The notes beneath the pieces are model-generated. The model was not told where the DNA came from and did no database searches. It saw only the letters and a program-made list of their open reading frames with translations. From Salinibacter pepae (GTDB lineage Bacteria; Bacteroidota; Rhodothermia; Rhodothermales; Salinibacteraceae): a stretch of 64,000 nt of DNA. The translations under genes were made by a program, and so were the position numbers. Position 1 is the first letter of the stretch, and every line of letters begins with the position of its first letter. Positions 16,829-24,110 of this stretch are shown one piece after another. The stretch lies in NCBI RefSeq assembly GCF_947077775.1, contig NZ_CAMTTE010000001.1, positions 3,190,501 through 3,254,500 on the forward strand, written 5' to 3'.

Positions 16829-17323
16829 ATGTCTTACGACTGGCGCCGCGTACTTGCACTTTCGGGAAAGGCCCTCGGGGCGATTCTGTTCTGTGAGGCG
16901 GTCGGGCTGTTGGCCGCGTGGGTCACCCAGACCTCCGTCACGACCTGGTACCCGACCCTCGCCAAGCCGGGCTTTACCCCGCCCAACTGGGTGTTTGCCC
17001 CGGCCTGGACGACGCTCTACGCCCTCATGGGCGTCGCCGCGTTCCTGGTGTGGCGTTGCGGCCCGGATCGGGCCCGGGTCCGGACGGCCCTCACGGCGTT
17101 CGGGCTTCAGCTTGCCGCCAACGCCGGGTGGTCGTTCGCCTTCTTCGGGGCCCGGTCGCCCGCCCTCGGGCTCGTCGTGATTCTGGGGCTGTGGGGACTG
17201 CTGGCCTGGACGATGGACCGCTTTTTCCGCGTCCGTCCGGTGGCGGGGTGGCTGCTCGTGCCGTACCTCGCGTGGGTGACGTACGCCCTTGCGCTCAACG
17301 CGGCCATCTGGGGCCTGAACTGA
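16829..17323 (+). CDS. tspO: TspO/MBR family protein
   Basis: A 164-residue protein with five predicted membrane helices, starting at ATG 16829 (MSYDWRRVLALS). Family motifs are clear: WYPTLAKPGFTPPNW before helix 2, the WTTLYALMGVAAFLVW helix, the LQLAANAGWSFAFFG helix and PYLAWVTYALALNAAIW at the end. Bacterial TspO proteins bind porphyrins and are linked to tetrapyrrole or stress regulation. It is about 7.7 kb from hemB, not in an operon with it. The divergent permease gene starts 264 bases away. Confidence 0.95.
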   Translation: MSYDWRRVLALSGKALGAILFCEAVGLLAAWVTQTSVTTWYPTLAKPGFTPPNWVFAPAWTTLYALMGVAAFLVWRCGPDRARVRTALTAFGLQLAANAGWSFAFFGARSPALGLVVILGLWGLLAWTMDRFFRVRPVAGWLLVPYLAWVTYALALNAAIWGLN

Positions 17324-17343
17324 CGGGGGCGGGGCGAGGGCGT

Positions 17344-18873
17344 CTATGCAGAAGTGGGCACACTCCGTGCCGTCGAGGCCTGGGGCGAATCGTCCCCGTC
17401 GGCGGTGCGCTCCTCGGCCCAGTCGGCCAGGGCGCGGAGCTGGCCGGCAAACAGGGGGCCGTGTACCCAGCGGGCGAGGGACCAGTACAGCGTCCCGGTC
17501 AGCCCCTTGGGTTCGAAGAAGAGGGTCTGCGTAATGCGGCTGCGGGCGTTGGCGTCCTCGTGGGGGGAGACCTTGAACTGCAGCCAGGCACGGCCCGGGA
17601 GCCGCATCTCCGCCCGCAGGCGGAGCAGCTGATTGTCCTCGCGCGTCTCGACCCGCCAAAAGTCGACCGTGTCGCCGACGCGGAGGGCATCGGGGTCTCG
17701 CCGTCCGTAGCGGAAGCCGACCCCGCCGACGAGTTGATCGATCCAGCCACGCAGGCGCCAGAGGGCGTCCCCGTACAGCCATCCGGTGTCGCCGCCCAGT
17801 TGTTCGATGGTGTCAAAGACGAGGGCGGGCGGGGCGTCCACGTCCACGGCGCGTTCCTCGCGGTACAGGCCCTCGCTGAGTTCCAGGCGGGTCGAGGGCG
17901 CCTCGTCGGGCACCGAGGAGACGGCGCTGTTCCAGACGGTCGGGATGGTCCCCGTTTCCGCCCGCCGCAGGGCAAGCCGCAACGCCGCCTCGAACGAGAT
18001 GGGCTCGACGTCCGGGAAGAGGGAGTGCGCCTTTTCGGGGTCCTCCACGACCACCTCGTTGTCGAGGCCTTCGATGAGCGGACGGGCAATGCTGTTCGAG
18101 ACCGGGGTAACGAGCCCGATCCAGTGTGAAGAGAGCCGAGGGGTCAAGAACGGCACGTTGACGACCCACCGGTTGAGGCCGCGCACCTCGGCGTAGATCT
18201 GGAACATCTCGGCGTAGGTAAACACGTCGGAGCCCCCAATCTCGACGATCTCCCCCGCACTGTCCGGCTGCTGAAGCGCCGCCACCAGATACTGCAACAC
18301 GTTCCGGATGGCGATGGGCTGGGTCGGGGTGTGCACCCACCGGGGGCAGATCATGAGGGGCACCCGTTCGGTCAGGTACCGCACCAGCTCAAACGACAGG
18401 CTTCCCGACCCGACAATCTGGGCGGCGCGGAACTCCGTGACGGGCACCGCCCCGTCCCGCAGCACCTTGCCCGTCTCGATGCGGCTCTGGAGGTGCTTCG
18501 ACTGTCGCTCCCCTTTCGGACGCATGCCGCCGAGGTAGACGATCCGTTGCACGCCGGCCGCCGCGGCGGCACGCCGGATGTTGGTCGCGGCGCGTCGGTC
18601 CTTGTCTTCGAACGCATCCTCACCGGCCCCAAGCGAGTGGATGAGGTAGTACACGGCGTCCACGTCCTCCATGGCGGGCGGCACGGTATCGGCCTCTAGG
18701 GCGTCGCCCACCGCCACCTCCACGTCGTCGCTCCAGGGCTGGGCCTGGAGCCGTTCGGCACTTCGCACGAAGCACCGCACCGCGTATCCTTCACGGAGCA
18801 GGCAGGGAACGAGGCGGCCGCCCACGTATCCGGTGGCGCCGGTCACAAGTACGGTCGAGGAGGAGGGGGACAT
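17344..18873 (-). CDS. SDR NAD(P)-binding protein fused to DUF2867
   Basis: A 509-residue two-domain protein from ATG 18873 (an earlier Met at 18903 is possible). The N-terminal half is an atypical/extended SDR with the dinucleotide motif VTGATGYVGG and a YYLIHSLG segment in place of the classic YxxxK site, as in NmrA-like and complex-I-assembly-like SDRs. The C-terminal about 170 residues correspond to DUF2867, a START-like fold (YREERAVDVDAPPALVF to WSLARWVHGPLFAGQL). Such fusions are widespread in bacteria and actinobacteria; their substrate is unknown. It converges with tspO, 20 bases between stops. Confidence 0.88.
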   Translation of the reverse strand: MSPSSSTVLVTGATGYVGGRLVPCLLREGYAVRCFVRSAERLQAQPWSDDVEVAVGDALEADTVPPAMEDVDAVYYLIHSLGAGEDAFEDKDRRAATNIRRAAAAAGVQRIVYLGGMRPKGERQSKHLQSRIETGKVLRDGAVPVTEFRAAQIVGSGSLSFELVRYLTERVPLMICPRWVHTPTQPIAIRNVLQYLVAALQQPDSAGEIVEIGGSDVFTYAEMFQIYAEVRGLNRWVVNVPFLTPRLSSHWIGLVTPVSNSIARPLIEGLDNEVVVEDPEKAHSLFPDVEPISFEAALRLALRRAETGTIPTVWNSAVSSVPDEAPSTRLELSEGLYREERAVDVDAPPALVFDTIEQLGGDTGWLYGDALWRLRGWIDQLVGGVGFRYGRRDPDALRVGDTVDFWRVETREDNQLLRLRAEMRLPGRAWLQFKVSPHEDANARSRITQTLFFEPKGLTGTLYWSLARWVHGPLFAGQLRALADWAEERTADGDDSPQASTARSVPTSA

Positions 18874-19110
18874 GGAGGAAGCAAAGTATGGGGTCCGTGG
18901 CACGGCTCCTTACACGGACGAGGAGGAAAATAGGTTACGAATGCGTGCGAAGCCGGATTGTCACAACGGATGTCCCATTACGAGAATGTTTCACCTCGAG
19001 ACGGAAACCAGAGATCCCTTGTGGACTTCCATGTGGGTGAACCTCGAACAGGTGCGAGCCCCGAGGTCAGTTTCTCCTATACACATCCAAAAACGAACCC
19101 GCACGCAGTT

Positions 19111-19314
19111 ATGGCTGAAGTAGATGACACCAAAACATGGCCGGAGCTCGCCATCGGTCTGTACGACAAGCTCACGGGTCGAGGCGCCCAGATCACCTAC
19201 GAGTTTGAGGACTTCGACCTTCAGGTGCCCAGCAAGGTTGGTGGCGACGCCCGGCATGCTCACTGGAATATGGACGGGACCCTAAAGATTCGGACGAAAG
19301 ACAACGAATCGTAA
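19111..19314 (+). CDS. Small acidic conserved-looking protein
   Basis: A 67-residue protein starting at ATG 19111; the frame upstream is open but not protein-like. It is soluble, without signal or membrane segments: MAEVDDTKTWPELAIGLYDKL, then a beta-rich stretch (GAQITYEFEDFDLQVPS) and a GTLKIRTKDNE end. The compact alternating pattern suggests a small alpha/beta domain. I do not recognise the family. The 237 bases upstream back to the SDR gene contain no other gene. Confidence 0.7.
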   Translation: MAEVDDTKTWPELAIGLYDKLTGRGAQITYEFEDFDLQVPSKVGGDARHAHWNMDGTLKIRTKDNES

Positions 19315-19625
19315 ACCAGTTTCCAACGCGCTTCCACTTCCGTGTCGGCGCGGCGGGGGCGTGCATGCGCCTCTGCCGATGTCACCAGCCCCCGCCGGTG
19401 CCGACCTTTGCACGTCGACGCCCTGGCATCTTTGAGGTCGTTCCAAAAGACGCGGCGGGCCCCGACGTCCGACGGGCCCGGACCGCCGGGGGCACGCTGA
19501 ACCGTAGTACCCCCCTCCCTCCCCCCCGAAAAGCGCCCTCCACTTTTTCATCTCCAGCCTGTGTCCCACCCGGTAGTTGACCCGGTCCCTGGAGAGCAGG
19601 TGCTGACAACCCCCCCGCAACCGAC
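19315..19625. other. 311-base intergenic region, pyrimidine-rich
   Basis: No gene is seen. It holds GC-rich inverted sequences (around 19456-19480, GGGCCCCGACGTCCGACGGG) and a C-rich tract at about 19508-19527, followed by a TTGACC hexamer at 19575-19580 that might belong to the promoter of the next gene. None of these is strong alone. Confidence 0.4.
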
Positions 19626-20051
19626 ATGGCCCTTCCCCTCGAAGTTCTCGCTGATCTCCAGTTGGCCGTTGACGGAGAGGACATCGACATTCGGGGGACG
19701 GGAGACCGAATTGTCGTGGACCTCTCGAGCCTTCGGGCCGGGCGCCGTCTTCTCGCCTCGGGGCCGTTTGCGTCGCCCCAACGAGCGCGGACGACCGGCC
19801 GCGTCCACGAAGCCCTCGACATTGCGGGGCTCACCGTGGAGGTGCGGCTTCGAGGCGACCCCGTGGCCCGCCTTGGGGCTGAGGCGCGGCCCGGTGCGAT
19901 CGGGCGCCTACTGAACCTCGACGGCATTGAGGTGCGCCCCACGCAGCCCTTGCGGGCAGTTCTGCGCCGCCGGCCCGTTCTTACGGCGGCCGTCGTGATT
20001 GGCCTGCTCGCCGGGCTGGGATGGTGGCTGTTCCGGCGTGGGGACACGTAA
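19626..20051 (+). CDS. Small tail-anchored hypothetical protein
   Basis: A 141-residue protein. The first about 115 residues are soluble and beta-rich (DIDIRGTGDRIVVDLSSL, LTVEVRLRGDPVARLG), followed by a single C-terminal membrane helix (VLTAAVVIGLLAGLGWWLF) and a four-residue RRGDT tail, giving a tail-anchored topology with the domain in the cytoplasm. No family is recognised. It is followed at 69 bases by a lipoprotein gene on the same strand. Confidence 0.7.
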   Translation: MALPLEVLADLQLAVDGEDIDIRGTGDRIVVDLSSLRAGRRLLASGPFASPQRARTTGRVHEALDIAGLTVEVRLRGDPVARLGAEARPGAIGRLLNLDGIEVRPTQPLRAVLRRRPVLTAAVVIGLLAGLGWWLFRRGDT

Positions 20052-20120
20052 CGAAGGCCCCGGGGCGCCGACGAAAGGCAACACCACCCGCCGTGATCGT
20101 CCACCGACCCGTCCCAACTC

Positions 20121-21050
20121 ATGTGGCCCCGTGCCCTCGCGCTCTGTTCAGTGGGCTCCCTTCTTCTCTTCGGGTTCGCCCTCGGGTGCAGTCGCGCTCC
20201 CACCTCGTCGGAGCCCGACGCAGACCCGATCACGGACAGCCAGTACCTCACGGCGGAGGTCTGGAACGACGGCCAGGCGGAGGTGGCGTTCTATCGGGTC
20301 GAGCGGACCCGCGACCAGTACGGCCGGGCGGAGGAGCAGGCGTTCATCATGGGGACGTACCTCGTGAAGCACCGGTTCAGCCCGGCCGACATGACGAAAG
20401 TGACGGACGGCACGGGCGTCTCGTCGTTCAAGTACGCCGCATTCTACGAGCTTGAGAGCGGCTCGTACCAGTACAAGCGCAACTGGGTCGTCAACGCACG
20501 GCAGAACGACCTCCGGCCCTTCAAGCAATCGTTTACCAGCTTCGACTGGTGTTCGAACCGCTACCGCGAAGTGGCCTTTCCGCCGGACGGGCCGGTGGAG
20601 GTGCGGACGCGGAGCGACGACTACGGCAACCGCCGCGCCTCTTTTGCCCACCGCCCGAAGGCGTACCCGCCCGCTCAGCTTCCTTTGTTGATTCGGGCGT
20701 TGGACTTCGGGGCGGCCGACACGCTTTCCTTTTCTGTTCCCGTCGCGGACAGCAGTGCGTACGTCCCGGCCCGGGCGGTTCGTGCGGGAACGGAGACGGT
20801 GGAGACCGAGGCGGGCACCCACGACACGGAGCGCATTGTTGTGCACTACGAGACGCCAGTGCCCTCCCCGATCGGGGAGACCAGCGATACGACCGAGACC
20901 TACTGGCGCGGCACCGGGCTGGAGCGGCGTCTCGTTCGCATGAAGGCGGAGGGCGGCCGATACCAGGTGACACTCGTCGAGCACCTCCGAACCCCATATT
21001 GGCGGGAGAACCTGTGGCCGAAGCTGGACCGCATCGACGACCGTCCCTGA
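20121..21050 (+). CDS. Lipoprotein of a Bacteroidota-type family
   Basis: A 309-residue protein with a lipoprotein signal: hydrophobic SVGSLLLFGFALG followed by Cys23. The mature part has the segments WNDGQAEVAFYRVERTRDQYG and the later SFDWCSNRYREV, which resemble a family of flavobacterial lipoproteins often mislabelled in databases as 'septum formation inhibitor Maf' (my recollection). It is not related to true Maf nucleotide pyrophosphatases: the Maf SxSPRR motif is absent. It is probably an outer-membrane- or periplasm-facing lipoprotein of unknown role. Confidence 0.8.
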   Translation: MWPRALALCSVGSLLLFGFALGCSRAPTSSEPDADPITDSQYLTAEVWNDGQAEVAFYRVERTRDQYGRAEEQAFIMGTYLVKHRFSPADMTKVTDGTGVSSFKYAAFYELESGSYQYKRNWVVNARQNDLRPFKQSFTSFDWCSNRYREVAFPPDGPVEVRTRSDDYGNRRASFAHRPKAYPPAQLPLLIRALDFGAADTLSFSVPVADSSAYVPARAVRAGTETVETEAGTHDTERIVVHYETPVPSPIGETSDTTETYWRGTGLERRLVRMKAEGGRYQVTLVEHLRTPYWRENLWPKLDRIDDRP

Positions 21051-21233
21051 GGCGTCGGCCGTTCGTTTGAGCCGTGCGGGAGGCCGTTGGGGGGCGGTCT
21101 TCATCCCCGGTCCCGTGTCTGATGGGCCGAACGGGGGCGGGCACCCCTCGTCAGCGGTCGAGTCCGGGGGAACCATGGCCCAGCGCGTCGCCGTTGGCAC
21201 AGGCCGAACTCAAGGAGCAATTCACACAGGTGC

Positions 21234-22409
21234 ATGAAGCGTTCACTCCGTGTCGGGTCCGTAGCGGGGATTGGGATTTTCCTGCACTGGACCTTCCTGC
21301 TGCTCGTTGCGGCCATCTTCGCCTACTATTACGTCCAGAGCCAGAGCCTGGGCGCGGCCCTCTCGGGAATGGGGCTCATCCTTGGGGTGTTCGTGTGTGT
21401 AATTCTTCACGAGCTCGGCCATGCCCTAACCGCTCGTCGCTTCGGGGTGCCCACGCGGAGCATCACGCTCTATCCGATCGGGGGACTGGCGCGGCTGGAG
21501 CGCATCCCGTCCGAGCCGATGAAGGAGTTCTGGATCGCCATCGGCGGGCCGGCGGTGAACGTGGTGATTGCCTTCGCGCTCGCCCTCGTGCTGCTGGTAA
21601 CCGGGGGCACCCTTGCCCCGGCGGCGCTGGAGGCGCCGGGCAGCCACGCCCTGGCGTCCCTGATGTGGATTAACGCCGTGCTGGCGGTCTTCAACATGCT
21701 GCCCGCCTTTCCGATGGACGGGGGGCGCGTGCTGCGGGCGCTTCTGGCGCTCCGTTGGGACTACGCCCAGGCCACCCAGACGGCCGCCAACGTGGGGCAG
21801 GGCATGGCGGTCCTGTTCGGGCTGTTCGGGATCATGACGTGGAATCCAGTGCTCCTGTTTATCGCCCTGTTCGTGTACGTCGGGGCCCAGCAGGAGTCGA
21901 AGCAGGCCATGTACCGCGCCTTCACCGAGGGGACGCCGGTGCGGGAGGCGATGGTGACGCGGTTCGCGACCCTGACGGTCGACGACACCCTCGACGACGC
22001 CGTGGATGCGCTTCTGGCCGGCACCGACCACGACTTTCCGGTCCTGGAGAAGGGCACCGTCGTGGGCCTGCTGCGGCGCAAGCAGCTCATCCAGGCCCTG
22101 TCCGAGCACGGCCGCGACACCCCGGTCGCGGAGGTGGCCGACGCGGACTGCTTCACCACGGCCCCGAGCGCCCCCCTCGACGAGGTCTTCCAGCAGATGA
22201 ACGCGCGGAGCTGTTCGACCGTGCCGGTCGTGGACGGGGGGCAGCTCGTCGGCCTCCTCACCCTCGAGAACGTGGGGGAGCTCATCATGGTGTCGAGTGC
22301 CCTGGAGACGCGGTCGCACTCGCGAGTCCCGCGCGACCAGCTCTCCGAGGCGCCACTGCGGGAGCGCCCGGACGGGGCGGCCTCCTCCGGGGCGCCACCC
22401 GTCCCGTGA
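21234..22409 (+). CDS. Site-2 protease family zinc metalloprotease with CBS pair
   Basis: A 391-residue membrane protease. The zinc motif HELGH is at residues 59-63 in a membrane helix, and the third ligand lies in NMLPAFPMDGGR about 100 residues on, the LDG-type motif of S2P family group III. About six membrane segments end near residue 220, followed by two CBS domains (TRFATLTVDDTLDDAV and a second around FTTAPSAPLDEVFQQM) that usually sense adenine nucleotides. Such proteins cleave membrane-bound substrates, for example anti-sigma factors or sporulation regulators. Stand-alone gene. Confidence 0.94.
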   Translation: MKRSLRVGSVAGIGIFLHWTFLLLVAAIFAYYYVQSQSLGAALSGMGLILGVFVCVILHELGHALTARRFGVPTRSITLYPIGGLARLERIPSEPMKEFWIAIGGPAVNVVIAFALALVLLVTGGTLAPAALEAPGSHALASLMWINAVLAVFNMLPAFPMDGGRVLRALLALRWDYAQATQTAANVGQGMAVLFGLFGIMTWNPVLLFIALFVYVGAQQESKQAMYRAFTEGTPVREAMVTRFATLTVDDTLDDAVDALLAGTDHDFPVLEKGTVVGLLRRKQLIQALSEHGRDTPVAEVADADCFTTAPSAPLDEVFQQMNARSCSTVPVVDGGQLVGLLTLENVGELIMVSSALETRSHSRVPRDQLSEAPLRERPDGAASSGAPPVP

Positions 22410-22554
22410 AGACTTCTGGGGAAATCCGGCGGACGCGGCTCTCGTCGTGCATTTCCACGTGGGCTCTTCTAGATTTGGGGCGGCTTGCGCCGCGGCGCAC
22501 CTCGAAGCGCAGGCCCCTCCCTGCGCGTACTGTCTCCCCACCCGCTTCGAAAGC

Positions 22555-23985
22555 ATGGACCGCCGAACAAAAATCGTTTGCACGCTGGGCCCGGCCACGA
22601 CGGACCCGGAAACACTCCGTCGCCTGCTCGCGGCCGGAATGGACGTTGCCCGAATGAACTTCTCCCACGGCACCCACGAGGAGCACCGGGAACGCGTGGA
22701 AACCGTTCGGGAGGTGGCCGAGGCGGAAGGAAAGGGAATAACGGTGTTGCAGGACCTGCAGGGCCCCAAGATTCGAGTGGGGACGGTCCAGAACGACTCG
22801 GTCATGCTGGCGGAGGGGGACGACGTGAGGGTGAGCACCGCCACCCCGCGGGAGAGCACGAACGAGCACATCTTCATCGACTACGAGGCCCTCGCCCGGG
22901 ACGCCCGAGAGGGGGAGCGCATTCTGATCGACGACGGCCTGCTCGAACTCCGGGTCACCGAGACGAACGGCTCGCAGCTCCGGGCGACGGTTGTGGAAGG
23001 GGGGCCGCTGCGGTCTCGAAAGGGGGTAAACCTGCCCGACCTGCAGGCCTCCACGCCCCCGATGACGGAGAAGGACCTGAAGGACCTCGAGCTCGGGCTC
23101 GAATTGGAGGTGGACGTCGTGGCCCTTTCGTTCGTGCAGGAACGGTCCGACGTGGAGGCGCTGGTCCACCGCATCGAGGAGACCGGGAAGAAGACCAGTG
23201 TCGTGGCCAAGATCGAGAAGCCGCAGGCCGTCCACAACATCGACGAGATTCTGGAGGTCGTGGACGGCATCATGGTGGCGCGGGGCGACCTTGGCATCGA
23301 GATGCCGATGGAAGAGGTGCCCGGCACCCAGAAGCGACTCATCCGCAAGAGCATGGAGGCGGCCAAGCCCGTCATCACGGCCACGCAGATGCTCGAGAGC
23401 ATGGTGGAGGACCCGCGCCCGACCCGCGCCGAGGCGAGTGACGTGGCCAACGCGGTCCTCGACGGCAGCGACGCGGTGATGCTTTCCGCCGAGACGGCGG
23501 TTGGGGATCATCCGGTTCGGGTCGTGGAGGCGATGAACCAGATCATCCGTCAGGCCGAGTCCTACTGGCACGAGGAACGACGGGCCCTTACCATGACGCC
23601 CGATCACTTTGAGCAAGGGGCGAACGTAACGAACAGTGTTAGCTTCACGGCCTGTCGCCTCGCCGAGCAGGTGGGGGCGGAGGCCATCTGCTGCCTGACC
23701 AACTCGGGGTCGACCGCTCGCTCGATCGCCCGACACCGGCCCAGCATGCCCATCTACGCCTTCACCGACAACAAACGGGTGGTGGCCCAGCTTGGAAGCC
23801 TCTGGGGCACCGAGGCCTTCTACATCCCCTTCCAGCAAGACACCGACCAGGGCATTGCGCGTGTGCACAGCGTCCTGCACGACTACGACCTGGTGAGGTC
23901 GGGCGGCCACGTGGTGCTGACCGTCGGAATGCCGCTGCCGGCCCGCGGGCGCACCAACACCGTCCACGTCAGCACCGTGCAGTAG
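22555..23985 (+). CDS. pyk: Pyruvate kinase
   Basis: A 476-residue enzyme beginning at ATG 22555 (MDRRTKIVCTLGP); upstream open frame does not resemble the family. It has the substrate-binding ARMNFSHG segment, the catalytic VVAKIEKPQAV lysine/glutamate region, the GIMVARGDLGIE loop and a complete C-terminal allosteric-type domain with SGSTARSIARHRPSMPIYAFT. It makes ATP and pyruvate from phosphoenolpyruvate, last step of glycolysis. It stands alone between the protease gene (145 bases) and the TPR lipoprotein gene (125 bases). Confidence 0.97.
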   Translation: MDRRTKIVCTLGPATTDPETLRRLLAAGMDVARMNFSHGTHEEHRERVETVREVAEAEGKGITVLQDLQGPKIRVGTVQNDSVMLAEGDDVRVSTATPRESTNEHIFIDYEALARDAREGERILIDDGLLELRVTETNGSQLRATVVEGGPLRSRKGVNLPDLQASTPPMTEKDLKDLELGLELEVDVVALSFVQERSDVEALVHRIEETGKKTSVVAKIEKPQAVHNIDEILEVVDGIMVARGDLGIEMPMEEVPGTQKRLIRKSMEAAKPVITATQMLESMVEDPRPTRAEASDVANAVLDGSDAVMLSAETAVGDHPVRVVEAMNQIIRQAESYWHEERRALTMTPDHFEQGANVTNSVSFTACRLAEQVGAEAICCLTNSGSTARSIARHRPSMPIYAFTDNKRVVAQLGSLWGTEAFYIPFQQDTDQGIARVHSVLHDYDLVRSGGHVVLTVGMPLPARGRTNTVHVSTVQ

Positions 23986-24110
23986 GAAGGATTCGCAGCA
24001 GGAGGGGGGCGGGGCGTGGAGCCGTTCCAGACGGATCCCGTGGCGGCGCGCTTCCATTGTAGAACTTGCGAGTGGTTTCTCTTCTTTCCCGACGCGACTG
24101 GCGTGTCGAC

